64,000 bases of DNA from Streptomyces klenkii. GTDB taxonomy: Bacteria > Actinomycetota > Actinomycetes > Streptomycetales > Streptomycetaceae. Location: assembly GCF_003626645.1 (NCBI RefSeq), contig NZ_RBAM01000004.1:372001-436000 (forward strand), written 5' to 3'. The notes under the pieces were generated by a model. The model was not told the origin of the DNA. It saw nothing but the letters and a program-made list of their open reading frames with translations, and ran no database searches. The position numbers and the translations under genes were made by a program. This document shows, one piece after another, positions 36,164-43,720 of the stretch. Every line of letters begins with the position of its first letter. Positions within the stretch are counted from its first letter, which is position 1.

Positions 36164-36421
36164 ATGGCTGAAGACGCCCCCGAGAAGCCCCACACCAAGT
36201 CCGACACGATGTCCGACATCAAGTCCGGCACGAAGCCCGACACGATGTCCGAACCCGGAACCGCCCCCGAAGCCGGGGACGAGGCGGACCGCCGCCGCAG
36301 ACGCGCGCAGTTCCTGCGCGAGCTGAACGAGGCGAAGGAGCTCCGCGACCGCGTGCAGCCGCGCCGGGCCCGGGCGGCCCGGATGCGCCAGCAGATGCGG
36401 ATGCGGACCTTCCGCTGGTGA
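36164..36421 (+). CDS. Small Arg-rich protein of unknown function
   Basis: This 85-residue protein has an N-terminal half with near-repeats of (K)SDTMSD / KPDTMSE and a strongly basic helical C-terminus (RRRRRAQFLRELNEAKELRDRVQPRRARAARMRQQMRMRTF). That C-terminus looks like a nucleic-acid- or ribosome-binding helix. I do not recognise the family. A GAGGTGG sequence lies about ten bases before the ATG. Confidence 0.7.
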   Translation: MAEDAPEKPHTKSDTMSDIKSGTKPDTMSEPGTAPEAGDEADRRRRRAQFLRELNEAKELRDRVQPRRARAARMRQQMRMRTFRW

Positions 36422-36586
36422 TCCGTACGGCGGCCCCGCGGCGCCACGTGAGGCACATCTCTTCGGACTGCTGCACGACGCAGGGCGGAAGACCTCTCGC
36501 AACGGCGAGGTTTCTGCCACGATTCCGAATGGGCGGGGTGGTCCCCGTCCGGCCCGGCACCGCCTATGACCAGTGGGAGAGTCACG

Positions 36587-37120
36587 GTGTACTTCGCCGC
36601 ACTGCTCGCGCGCACCGAAGACGGATGGCAAGCGAGCGATACAGAACTCGACAACGTGGAAACCCTGGCCGACCTCGCCGACCTGGCCCGTGAGTCCGCG
36701 GTGGACGACGACACGGTCCTGGCGTTCATCGAGCAGGAGGACTCCTGGTTCGGGATCGTCCGCGTGGACGGCGAGGACGACCCGCGCGTCTTCGTCTCGA
36801 ACGCGGTCGTCGCGGGCCGCAGCTCGTACGGCGCCATGCTCGTGGACGAGCTGATCGGCCGCGACGAGGACGACGGCACCGACGACCTCGACGACCTCGA
36901 CCTGGACGGGACGGAGGACGGTGAGCCCGACGCCGTGGAGGACGAGGCCGAGGAGGCGGGCGACGCCGCCGAGCCGCGGCCGGCCGGCCCGCTCGGCGAC
37001 GCCGAGATCCTCTCCGACCTCGGTGTGGGCGCGAAGGAGCTGCTCGCCCTCGAAAGGGAGGCGCTCAGCGAGATCGCCGACGCCCTCGGCTGCACGGACG
37101 TCCTGGAGGCCGTCCGCTGA
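36587..37120 (+). CDS. tRNA adenosine deaminase-associated protein
   Basis: This 177-residue acidic protein is the gene usually found just upstream of tadA in actinobacteria. The N-terminal domain starts VYFAALLARTEDGW. A run of Asp/Glu (about 95-135) separates it from a C-terminal helical domain (ILSDLGVGAKELLALEREALSEIADALGC). The exact role is unknown. I chose GTG 36587, with GGGAGAG six bases upstream; ATG 36566 would add seven residues. tadA follows 34 bp downstream but appears to have its own -10. Confidence 0.83.
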   Translation: MYFAALLARTEDGWQASDTELDNVETLADLADLARESAVDDDTVLAFIEQEDSWFGIVRVDGEDDPRVFVSNAVVAGRSSYGAMLVDELIGRDEDDGTDDLDDLDLDGTEDGEPDAVEDEAEEAGDAAEPRPAGPLGDAEILSDLGVGAKELLALEREALSEIADALGCTDVLEAVR

Positions 37121-37154
37121 CGGCCGCCGGGCCCGGTTCGCTCACACTGGTGCC

Positions 37155-37646
37155 ATGAACGAAGCCGTCCGCGAGCCGACAGACCACGACCCCGTGCGCG
37201 CCCCGTGGCTCGCCCCCATGCGGGCCGCCCTGGACGAGGCCGTACGGGCCCCCGCCACCGGCGACGTGCCGGTCGGCGCCGTGGTGCTGGGCCCGGACGG
37301 CTCCGTCATCGGCCGCGGCCGCAACGAACGCGAGGCCACCGGCGACCCGACCGGCCACGCCGAGGTCCTCGCCCTGCGCGAGGCGGCGCGGGCCGTCGGC
37401 GAGTGGCGCCTCGCGGGCTGCACACTGGTCGTGACGCTGGAGCCGTGCACGATGTGTGCGGGCGCGATCGTCCTCTCCCGGGTCGACCGCGTCGTCTACG
37501 GCGCCGTGGACGAGAAGGCGGGGGCGGCCGGCTCCCTCTGGGACGTCCTGCGCGACCGCCGGCTCAACCACCGGCCCGAGGTGATCCAGGGCGTCCTCGC
37601 CGGGGAGTGCGCGGCGCTCCTCACCGAGTTCTTCCGCTCCCGGTGA
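37155..37646 (+). CDS. tadA: tRNA(adenine34) deaminase
   Basis: This 163-residue zinc enzyme deaminates A34 of tRNA-Arg(ACG) to inosine. The zinc and catalytic site is complete: His68 and Glu70 (HAEV), Cys98 and Cys101 (PCTMC). Its only expected substrate tRNA is encoded at 11475 in this window. No Shine-Dalgarno sequence precedes the ATG; CACACT lies exactly six bases before it, consistent with a leaderless mRNA. Confidence 0.95.
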   Translation: MNEAVREPTDHDPVRAPWLAPMRAALDEAVRAPATGDVPVGAVVLGPDGSVIGRGRNEREATGDPTGHAEVLALREAARAVGEWRLAGCTLVVTLEPCTMCAGAIVLSRVDRVVYGAVDEKAGAAGSLWDVLRDRRLNHRPEVIQGVLAGECAALLTEFFRSR

Positions 37647-37722
37647 GCTCCCGGTGAGCCCCTGGTGAGCGCCCGGTGAGCGCCTCATGAGGAGCGTCAC
37701 ACCGGTCCGGCCCGGTATCGAT

Positions 37723-37752
37723 TTCAGACCACGGCCCACCGTCCGCTAAGCT
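37723..37752 (+). promoter_or_regulatory. Candidate promoter of tRNA-Ser(CGA)
   Basis: TTCAGA (37723-37728) and TAAGCT (37747-37752) are spaced by 18 bp. The predicted start falls almost exactly on the first base of the mature tRNA at 37760, so the transcript would have little or no 5' leader. Confidence 0.5.
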
Positions 37753-37759
37753 CTCTCTC

Positions 37760-37846
37760 GGTAGCGTGTCCGAGCGGCCTAAGGAGCACGCCTCGAAAGC
37801 GTGTGTGGGGGCAACTCCACCGTGGGTTCAAATCCCACCGCTACCG
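37760..37846 (+). tRNA. tRNA-Ser (anticodon CGA)
   Basis: The 87-base class II tRNA has acceptor strands GGTAGCG / CGCTACC, a long variable arm and the anticodon loop CTCGAAA, reading the TCG codon. CCA is not encoded. Confidence 0.95.
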
Positions 37847-37852
37847 CCAGCG

Positions 37853-37890
37853 ACACCCCTTCGTCCGTGGAAACGCGGACGGAGGGGTGT
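37853..37890 (+). terminator. Terminator after tRNA-Ser(CGA)
   Basis: A 15-bp stem, ACACCCCTTCGTCCG (37853-37867) against CGGACGGAGGGGTGT (37876-37890), with an eight-base loop, follows the tRNA by six bases. Confidence 0.85.
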
Positions 37891-37891
37891 T

Positions 37892-38031
37892 CTGCATGTC
37901 CGGGGCGAGTGTTCCGCATGTCCGGGGCGACCGGGGGTGTCCTTTGCTCCCGGCATTGCTCTGCCGCTTCCGGCATCGCTCTACGGATTGCTCTACGCAT
38001 CGCCCTGCGCATTGCTTTACGCATTGCTCTG
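37892..38031 (+). repeat. Duplicated 15-mer and 12-bp tandem repeats
   Basis: GCATGTCCGGGGCGA occurs twice, about 22 bp apart (starting near 37895 and 37917). A 12-bp minisatellite of the form CGCATTGCTCTG follows, with about five units from 37972 to 38031 and further degenerate units before it. No gene is seen between the tRNA and the transaldolase-like gene; the repeat occupies that gap. Confidence 0.7.
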
Positions 38032-38149
38032 CGAAAATCATGCGACGCACCGTCAGCTTCCTTGACTCGTAAGGTCTTTCCGCCGAGGATGCCGCGGCGT
38101 GCGTCGAGCGGAGGGGCGCTCGCATGGACAGGGCAAGGGGAGTGACGAG

Positions 38150-39259
38150 GTGTGCGGCGCGGGCATCATCAGCCTGCTGGCGGACCAGGGCGTGTCGCGC
38201 TGGCTGGACGGCGCCGAGTGGCAGGAGCCCAATCCGCGGCGGCTGGCCCGGCTCGTCGACGACGGGCTGATCAGCGGGCTGGCCCTCGGGCCCGAGCCCC
38301 TCACGCGGTCCCTGCTCCGGCGCGGCCGGCCCGTGCGCGGGACCGGGGGGCCGGTGACGGCCGGGGCCCTGCGCGCCGCGGAGGGGCTGCTCGCGGCCGA
38401 GGGGCGGCGCGCGTGCGACGTGCTGCTGCCCGTGCACGAGCGGACCGGCGGCCGGGACGGGCACGTCGCCCTGGAGGCCGGCCCCGTCGCGGACACGGCC
38501 ACGGCGCGGCGGCTGGCGCGGGCCGTCGACCGCCCCAATGTGCTGGTCGCCCTGCCCGCCGGGCCCGACGGGCTCGCCGCGGCCGCGGACTGCCTCGCCG
38601 AGGGCATCGGCGTGGACCTCGGGCCCGTGCTGTCGCCCGCCCACTACGGCAAGGCGGCCGCCGCCTGGCTGGACGGCCTGCGCCGCGCGCACCGCGCGGG
38701 GCGCGACCTCTCCGCGATCCGGGCCGTCGTCTCCGTGCCGCTGGCGCCCGTGGACGCCGCCTTCGACGAGCGGCTGCGCTCCTCCTCGTCCGAGGCGGCC
38801 CGGATGATGCGCGGCGAGGCGGCCCTCGCCTCCGCGCGGCTCGTCTTCCACAGCCACGAGCGGCTGCTGGCCGGGCCGGACTGGCGCGAGCTCGCCGCGC
38901 TCGGGGCGCGGCCGCACCGGGTGCGCTGGACGGACACCGCCGTGCGCGCGCCGGGCGGGCCCGGCACGCGCTACGTGGACGAGCTCGTCGTCCGCGGCGC
39001 GATCACCACGCTGGGGCCCGCGACCCTGGAGGCCGTCGCCGAGCGCGGCAATCCGCGCGGTGACGCCGTCACCGGCCGGGGCCGCGCCGCCGCGCGCGTC
39101 CTGGACTCCCTGGAAATCCTGGGCGCCCCGTACGCCCCCACGGTCCGCGCCCTGGCCTCCCGGGCGGCGGCGCTGCGCTCCGCGCGCTGGAACGCCTTGC
39201 TGGCGGCGGTCAGTGGCGTGCTGGGCGCGGCTGGTGCGGCGGGCGGCCGGATCGGCTGA
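38150..39259 (+). CDS. Transaldolase-like protein lacking the catalytic lysine
   Basis: This 369-residue protein aligns along its whole length with Streptomyces transaldolases (LADQGVSRWLDG, then EGIGVDLGPVLSPAHYGKAAAAWLDGL, then LAALGARPHRVRWTDTA). Active-site residues are missing: the Schiff-base Lys of the usual IKIPAT motif is Ala134 (NVLVALPAG). The SNP/TNPSIF substrate loop reads LALGPEPLTRSLL, and the FVSRVD motif reads VPLAPVD. It is therefore unlikely to be an active transaldolase and may be regulatory or have a new role. GTG 38150 has AAGGGGAG upstream. Confidence 0.8.
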   Translation: MCGAGIISLLADQGVSRWLDGAEWQEPNPRRLARLVDDGLISGLALGPEPLTRSLLRRGRPVRGTGGPVTAGALRAAEGLLAAEGRRACDVLLPVHERTGGRDGHVALEAGPVADTATARRLARAVDRPNVLVALPAGPDGLAAAADCLAEGIGVDLGPVLSPAHYGKAAAAWLDGLRRAHRAGRDLSAIRAVVSVPLAPVDAAFDERLRSSSSEAARMMRGEAALASARLVFHSHERLLAGPDWRELAALGARPHRVRWTDTAVRAPGGPGTRYVDELVVRGAITTLGPATLEAVAERGNPRGDAVTGRGRAAARVLDSLEILGAPYAPTVRALASRAAALRSARWNALLAAVSGVLGAAGAAGGRIG

Positions 39260-39645
39260 GCGGCTGGATGGCTGAACGGTTCGTGGTTCGTGGTTCGCGG
39301 CTCGACGGCTGAACGGTTCGACGGCCGGAAGGCGTAAATCCGCCCGCGTACCCGTGGCGTAAACATCGGAGTGCGGCGGAACTGGCCGGAATTCATAGCC
39401 GGTGAGGCGTCCCTATTTCTGCGGCCCGGCTTTGCAACTCCCCTCTCCGTAGCGGAAGTTGTGCGTCCGATTCATATTCCCACCTGGTCGGATGCCGATC
39501 CTCCGGGGGAGGTAATAAGTCATCTTCGCCGTGAAGATGTGACGGCAATCACATTCCCCGCTGTTGTGAACATCTCTTCACCTAGGGTGATCGCGCTGCC
39601 TTTGAACGTGCATGTGAACGTGTAAATGGCTCAGGGAGGCTGACG
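39260..39645. promoter_or_regulatory. A/T-richer control region before the PLP/ATP-grasp operon
   Basis: The first 70 bp contain repeats of GGTTCG and GGCTGAACGGTTCG. From 39370 the G/C content falls and codon bias is lost, although an 84-codon frame (39371-39625) stays open. Inside it lie a perfect CRP-type palindrome at 39538-39553 and a TAGGGT -10 at 39583. Imperfect arms GTGAAGATGT (39531) and ACATCTCTTCAC (about 39570) also form an inverted pair. I read this as a promoter/operator region rather than a gene. Confidence 0.6.
39538..39553. promoter_or_regulatory. Perfect CRP-type binding site
   Basis: TGTGACGGCAATCACA is an exact match to the TGTGA-N6-TCACA consensus of the CRP/FNR superfamily. 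It is centred about 40 bp upstream of a TAGGGT -10 hexamer (39583-39588), so it sits near -50 relative to the predicted start of the biosynthetic operon. Streptomyces Crp is known to control secondary-metabolite clusters. Confidence 0.75.
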
Positions 39646-40713
39646 GTGTATCAGGCCGGAAACGACGCGAATTCCTCTTACCCCGCCCCCCGCCCCGAAC
39701 CACTCGAAGCCCCCTACCCACCCGGCAGTCTGGACCCGGTCCGCGCCGCGGTGGACACCGCCGCGGTGGCGGAACGGCACCCGGCGTACGAGAAGTTCGG
39801 CCAGGAGCTCGGCAACACCTCGCTCATCGAGGTGCCGGGCCCCCGCGGCGGCGCCGCCGTGCTGGCCAAGTGCGAGTGGGAGAACCCAGCCGGCTCCGTC
39901 AAGGACCGCGTCGCCCACGCCCTGCTCGGCAGCGCCCTCCAGCGGCACGGCGACCGCCCGCTCGACGAGCTCCGCATCCTGGAGTACTCCGGCGGCAGCC
40001 TCGCCAACGCCCTCTCCCGCCTCTGCGCCGACCTGGGCATCCGCTCCCGCTTCGTCCTCTCCTCGGCGAGCCCCGGCAGCCTCCTCGGCACCCTCGCCGA
40101 GCGCGGCGCCCGCGTCGACCTGGTCGACAAGGAGCGCGGCTTCCTCGAAGTCGTCCGCGAGGCCCTGCGCATCGCCGCCGCCGAACCCGAGTGGACCCTG
40201 CTCTACCAGCACCGCAACCCCGCCAACGTGCTGCTCCAGGAGCGCACCACCGGCGCCGAGCTCGTCGCGCAGCTCGGCGGCCGCGTCCCCGACGCCTGGG
40301 TGGCCTCGATCGGCACCGGCGGCACGCTGATCGGCGTGCTGCGCGCTCTGCGCGCCCGGTTCCCCGCCGTGCGGGCCGTCGGCGTCACGCCCGCCGAGCT
40401 GCCCTACGGCAGCGAGGAGCCGCCCAACGGGCAGCGGAAGTACGCCGGGTCGGGCGGCATGGGCCACGGCATCAGGCAGCCGTTCGTGACGCTGTACGAC
40501 GACGAGACCGAGCACCGCACCGTCTCGTACCCGCGCGCCTTCGCCGCCATGGGGGAGTTCCGCGACCTCACCGGCCTCCGGATCGGCAGCTCCGCCGCCG
40601 CCAACTGGCTGGCAGCCAAGGAGATAGCCGCCGGTCTGCCGGCTTCGGCGACGGTCGTCACCGTCTTCCCCGACGCCGGGACGCCCGAGGAGTGGGAGCA
40701 GCTCGGACGATGA
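39646..40713 (+). CDS. PLP-dependent cysteine-synthase-like enzyme (beta-replacing)
   Basis: This 355-residue enzyme belongs to the fold-type II cysteine synthase/CBS family. The PLP lysine is Lys86 in ENPAGSVKDR, the substrate loop is EYSGGSLAN and the phosphate-binding loop is GTGGTLIG. Such enzymes replace the acetoxy group of O-acetylserine with a nucleophile. The operon also encodes a serine acetyltransferase, so the likely product is a beta-substituted alanine. The substrate loop departs from the usual TSGNTG, hinting at a different acceptor or nucleophile. GTG 39646 has GGGAGG upstream. Confidence 0.9.
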   Translation: MYQAGNDANSSYPAPRPEPLEAPYPPGSLDPVRAAVDTAAVAERHPAYEKFGQELGNTSLIEVPGPRGGAAVLAKCEWENPAGSVKDRVAHALLGSALQRHGDRPLDELRILEYSGGSLANALSRLCADLGIRSRFVLSSASPGSLLGTLAERGARVDLVDKERGFLEVVREALRIAAAEPEWTLLYQHRNPANVLLQERTTGAELVAQLGGRVPDAWVASIGTGGTLIGVLRALRARFPAVRAVGVTPAELPYGSEEPPNGQRKYAGSGGMGHGIRQPFVTLYDDETEHRTVSYPRAFAAMGEFRDLTGLRIGSSAAANWLAAKEIAAGLPASATVVTVFPDAGTPEEWEQLGR

Positions 40714-42098
40714 CGACGACGCCTTCTTCTTCCTCCTCTTCCCCCTCTTCCTCTCCTTCTCCTTCTTCTCCTTCGCACCTGGTGCTGGTGGAGACGACCC
40801 CGACCGCCGGATTCAAGATCGTGTCGGAGGCTCTCGCGCTCGGCCACGAAGTGACCTTCGTGGCCCACTCCCTCGATCCGTACCTCGCCGCGGAGGGCGG
40901 CGAGGAGGCGCTGCGGACGCCGACCCGGCTGCTGACCGGGGTCCCCACCACGGACCCGGGCGGCCTCCTCGACGTCATCGGCACGCTGCACCGCAAGCAT
41001 CCTGTGCACGGCCTGCTCGCCCTCAGCGAGGGCCACCTGCCGGCCACGGCCGAGGTCGCCGAGGCGCTCGGCCTGCCCTTCGAGAGCGCGGCGGTGATGC
41101 GGCGGCTGCGCGACAAGCACGCCGTGCGCGAACGCCTGGCCGCCGCGGGCGTGCCGCAGCCCGCGTTCCGGCAGGCCCGGACGCCCGAGGAGGCCGTGGC
41201 CGCGGCCGCGGAGATCGGCTACCCCGTCGTGGTCAAGCCGGCCGACGGCTTCGGCTCCCTCCACGTCGGCGTCGCGAACGACGCGGCCGAAGTGGCCGAG
41301 CTGGCCGGGGCCGTCGCCGGGGCGCGCTCGTACGGGCGCGGGGTCGCCGGCAGCGGCGTGGCCCTGCTGGAGGCGTACGTGCCGGGCCCGGTCGTCAGCT
41401 GCGAGATGGTGACCGTCGACGGCACCAGCACCCCGTACGGCTGCGTGGACCGCTTGCTCGCCCCCGCGCCGCACCCGGTCGAACTGGGCGGCTGCTTCCC
41501 CGCCGAGCTGGACGACGACGTCCGCGAGGCCGTCGAGCGCGTCGTCGCCGACGCGCTCGACGCCGCCGGCATCCGGCGCGCGCACACCCACACCGAGGTC
41601 GTCCTCGGGCCGGACGGCCCGCAGATCATCGAAATCAACGGCCGGCTCATCGGCGGCTACGTCCCCACGATGATCAATTACGTGCTGGGCCGGAACATCT
41701 ACCACGACGTCATCGAACTCGCCCTGGGCGGCAGCCCGTCGCCCTCCCCGGCGCAGGGCGTCGGCTGCATCCGGGCGATCACCGCCCCGGCGCCCGGCGT
41801 GCTCGCCGGCATCGACGCAGAGGCGGCACGGAGCGCCCCCGGGACGGCCGAAGTGATGCTGCACGCGCGCCCCGGGCAGCCGGTGCGCCCTGCGCGCAAC
41901 AACTTCGACCGGCTCGGCTTCCTCATCACGACGGCTGACACGGCGGCCGAGGCGAGGAAGGCGGCGGAGGACGCGCACGCCCTTGTACGGGTGACGGTTG
42001 AGGACGCCGCGGATGCCGCGGATGCCACGGGCGCTGTGGGCTCTGCGGATGCCGCGGGCGTCGCGGATGCCACGGACGCTGCGGAGGGGGCCGCGTGA
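40710..42098 (+). CDS. ATP-grasp carboxylate-amine ligase
   Basis: This 462-residue protein has an ATP-grasp fold: preATP-grasp domain (about 22-110), nucleotide-binding strand GYPVVVKPADGFGS and metal site VLGPDGPQIIEINGRLIGG. It should join a carboxylate to an amine using ATP, for example forming a dipeptide with the product of the PLP enzyme. It overlaps that gene by four bases (ATGA). A serine/proline run (SSSSSSPSSSPSPSSPS) near the start is encoded by an almost pure pyrimidine tract. The C-terminus ends in Ala/Asp repeats. Confidence 0.88.
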   Translation: MTTTPSSSSSSPSSSPSPSSPSHLVLVETTPTAGFKIVSEALALGHEVTFVAHSLDPYLAAEGGEEALRTPTRLLTGVPTTDPGGLLDVIGTLHRKHPVHGLLALSEGHLPATAEVAEALGLPFESAAVMRRLRDKHAVRERLAAAGVPQPAFRQARTPEEAVAAAAEIGYPVVVKPADGFGSLHVGVANDAAEVAELAGAVAGARSYGRGVAGSGVALLEAYVPGPVVSCEMVTVDGTSTPYGCVDRLLAPAPHPVELGGCFPAELDDDVREAVERVVADALDAAGIRRAHTHTEVVLGPDGPQIIEINGRLIGGYVPTMINYVLGRNIYHDVIELALGGSPSPSPAQGVGCIRAITAPAPGVLAGIDAEAARSAPGTAEVMLHARPGQPVRPARNNFDRLGFLITTADTAAEARKAAEDAHALVRVTVEDAADAADATGAVGSADAAGVADATDAAEGAA

Positions 42099-42787
42099 AC
42101 CGTTTCCGCACGCTGTGCGTGGCCGGGAGCCCGAGCCGCGGATCCCACACCCGGGCGCTGGTCGCCCACATCGGCGGCCTGCTGGAGCGGCGCGGCTCCG
42201 AGACCGTCCTGGCGGACCTCGCCGAGCTCGGCCTGCCGCCCAGCCACCCCGACCACTACTGGAGCCCCGAGCCCCACCCCGTCGCGCGGGCACGCGAGTT
42301 CATCGAGGCGGTGCGCGCGAGCGACGCCCTGGTCCTGGGGACGCCCGTCTACCACTCGGGCTACTCCGGACTGCTCAAGAGCGCTGTCGACCTGCTGCCG
42401 CGCGACGCCTTCGAGGGCAAGGCCGTAGCCCTGGTCTCGCACGCGAGCGGGCCGCGCGGGTCGGCCGCCGCCTGCGAACAGCTGCGGCAGGTGGTGAAGG
42501 CGCTCGGCGGGTGGGCGGTGCCGATGCAGGTCAGCACGGTGACCGCGGATTTCGCGGATGTCGTGGACCTTACGGACTCCACGGGTGGCGGGCGGCGGAC
42601 GCTGGACGAGGCGGGGCCGGTGCACGCGCGGTGCGCGGAACTGGCCGATCAGCTCGCGGTGTTCACGCGCGCGATGCGGGGAGCGGACGGCCGTACGGAC
42701 AGCCGTGTGGACGTCCGTGTGGATGGCTGTGCGGACGGCCGTATGGACGACCCGGCAGACGGCACGCGGGCGGGGGTGGCGGCTTGA
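42095..42787 (+). CDS. NADPH-dependent FMN reductase
   Basis: This 230-residue flavodoxin-fold protein has the phosphate loop GSPSRGSHTRA and the motif LVLGTPVYHSGYSGLLKSAVD typical of NAD(P)H:FMN reductases. It could supply reduced flavin to an oxygenase or reduce a pathway intermediate directly; no flavin-dependent oxygenase is encoded in the operon. It overlaps the ATP-grasp gene by four bases (GTGA). The C-terminal 40 residues are low-complexity Arg/Asp/Gly repeats. Confidence 0.87.
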   Translation: MNRFRTLCVAGSPSRGSHTRALVAHIGGLLERRGSETVLADLAELGLPPSHPDHYWSPEPHPVARAREFIEAVRASDALVLGTPVYHSGYSGLLKSAVDLLPRDAFEGKAVALVSHASGPRGSAAACEQLRQVVKALGGWAVPMQVSTVTADFADVVDLTDSTGGGRRTLDEAGPVHARCAELADQLAVFTRAMRGADGRTDSRVDVRVDGCADGRMDDPADGTRAGVAA

Positions 42788-43446
42788 GAATCACCGGAAT
42801 CGCCTCCCGTCTGAGCTCCCTGAGCTCCCTGAGCCCTCTGAGCCGCTTGAGCTCCCTGAGCCGCCTGCGCGAGGACCTGAAGGTCGTCGCCGAGCGCGAC
42901 CCCGCCGTCCGCAGCCGGGCCGAGGCGCTCCTGTCCCCCTTCCTGCCCGCCCTGTGGCTGCACCGGCCCGCGAGCAGGCTGCACGCGCGGGGCCACCGGG
43001 TCGCGGCCCGCGTGCTGTCGCTCGCCGGCCGCTTCCTGTCCGGCGGCGTCGACATCCACCCGGGCGCACGCGTGGGGCGGCGGCTGTTCATCGACCACGC
43101 CGCGGCCGTCGTCATCGGCGAGGACGCCGTGATCGGCGACGACGTCACCCTCTACCACCAGGTCACCATCGGCGCCGTCGGCTGGTGGCGCGACCGCCAC
43201 CGGCTGCCCGGCGAGCGGCGGCATCCCACCCTCGGCGACCGCGTCGTGGTGGGCGCGGGCGCCTCCGTCCTCGGCCCGGTGCGCATCGGCGACGACAGCC
43301 TCATCGGCGCGCACGCGCTGGTGACGACGGACGTCCCGGCCGGGAGCCGGGTGGGCGCCCCCAAGAGCGAGATCCACCCGAAGGGCAGGCCGGCCCTGGC
43401 ACGGGCCGGCGGCACCGAAGCGACGAGGAAGAGGAGCGGCCTTTGA
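42784..43446 (+). CDS. Serine O-acetyltransferase-like enzyme
   Basis: This 220-residue protein has the left-handed beta-helix of CysE-type serine acetyltransferases: VDIHPGARVGRRLFIDHAAAVVIGEDAVIGDDVTLYHQVTIGAVG, with the catalytic His in FIDHA. It would supply O-acetylserine to the PLP enzyme of the same operon. The start appears to be TTG 42784, overlapping the previous stop codon (TTGA). Near the N-terminus lies a repeated Leu-Ser-Ser/Pro/Arg stretch encoded by 9-bp tandem repeats. An IS-derived element begins directly at its stop codon. Confidence 0.87.
   Translation: MRITGIASRLSSLSSLSPLSRLSSLSRLREDLKVVAERDPAVRSRAEALLSPFLPALWLHRPASRLHARGHRVAARVLSLAGRFLSGGVDIHPGARVGRRLFIDHAAAVVIGEDAVIGDDVTLYHQVTIGAVGWWRDRHRLPGERRHPTLGDRVVVGAGASVLGPVRIGDDSLIGAHALVTTDVPAGSRVGAPKSEIHPKGRPALARAGGTEATRKRSGL
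42811..42864 (+). repeat. 9-bp in-frame tandem repeat (Leu-Ser-X)
   Basis: Six CTGAGCTCC-like units encode (LSS)(LSS)(LSP)(LSR)(LSS)(LSR) near the N-terminus of the acetyltransferase. Unit gain or loss would keep frame. Confidence 0.75.
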
Positions 43447-43710
43447 ACCCTCCCCCGGCTGAAGCAGGGGGATTCCTGGCTCAGGAAGCCCCGCAGGTCA
43501 GCGACCCGCAAGGTCTTACTCCCTCAACACCAGCCGGGACGGAACCTGCCCGGTTGTGTACGGCAAAGCCGGGGTTGCGCTTTCTTGGCTCTCGATCAAC
43601 GCGCGTACGGAGCTTGGTTCTTGCAACGCACAGCGTGCAGCCTACCGGCTCCCTGCCCTGCTCCGCAGGGCTTCGATTCCTCCCCTGCCTGAAGGCAGGG
43701 GCATCCTTGA
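43447..43710 (+). mobile_element. 264-bp IS200/IS605-type remnant (PATE/MITE-like), no transposase
   Basis: The element has subterminal hairpins with the same TGAA tetraloop at both ends: CCCCCGGC-TGAA-GCAGGGGG (43452-43471) and CCCCTGCC-TGAA-GGCAGGGG (43682-43701). A further hairpin, CCCTGC-TCC-GCAGGG, lies before the right one. It is flanked on the left by TTGA (43443-43446) and ends in TTGA (43707-43710), as expected for single-strand IS200/IS605 transposition without inverted repeats. Removing it rejoins the acetyltransferase stop codon to AGGAGACCAG-GTG, the start of the methyltransferase. Neither tnpA nor tnpB is present, but the right end resembles a TnpB omega-RNA scaffold. Confidence 0.75.
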
Positions 43711-43720
43711 AGGAGACCAG

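Noticed and set aside
37972..38031. 12-bp repeats considered as a CRISPR array
   Set aside because: The units are contiguous without spacers and are too short; no cas genes are present.
39371..39625. 84-codon frame before the PLP enzyme
   Set aside because: Codon bias is absent and the stretch holds a perfect CRP site and a -10 element, so it is better read as control DNA.
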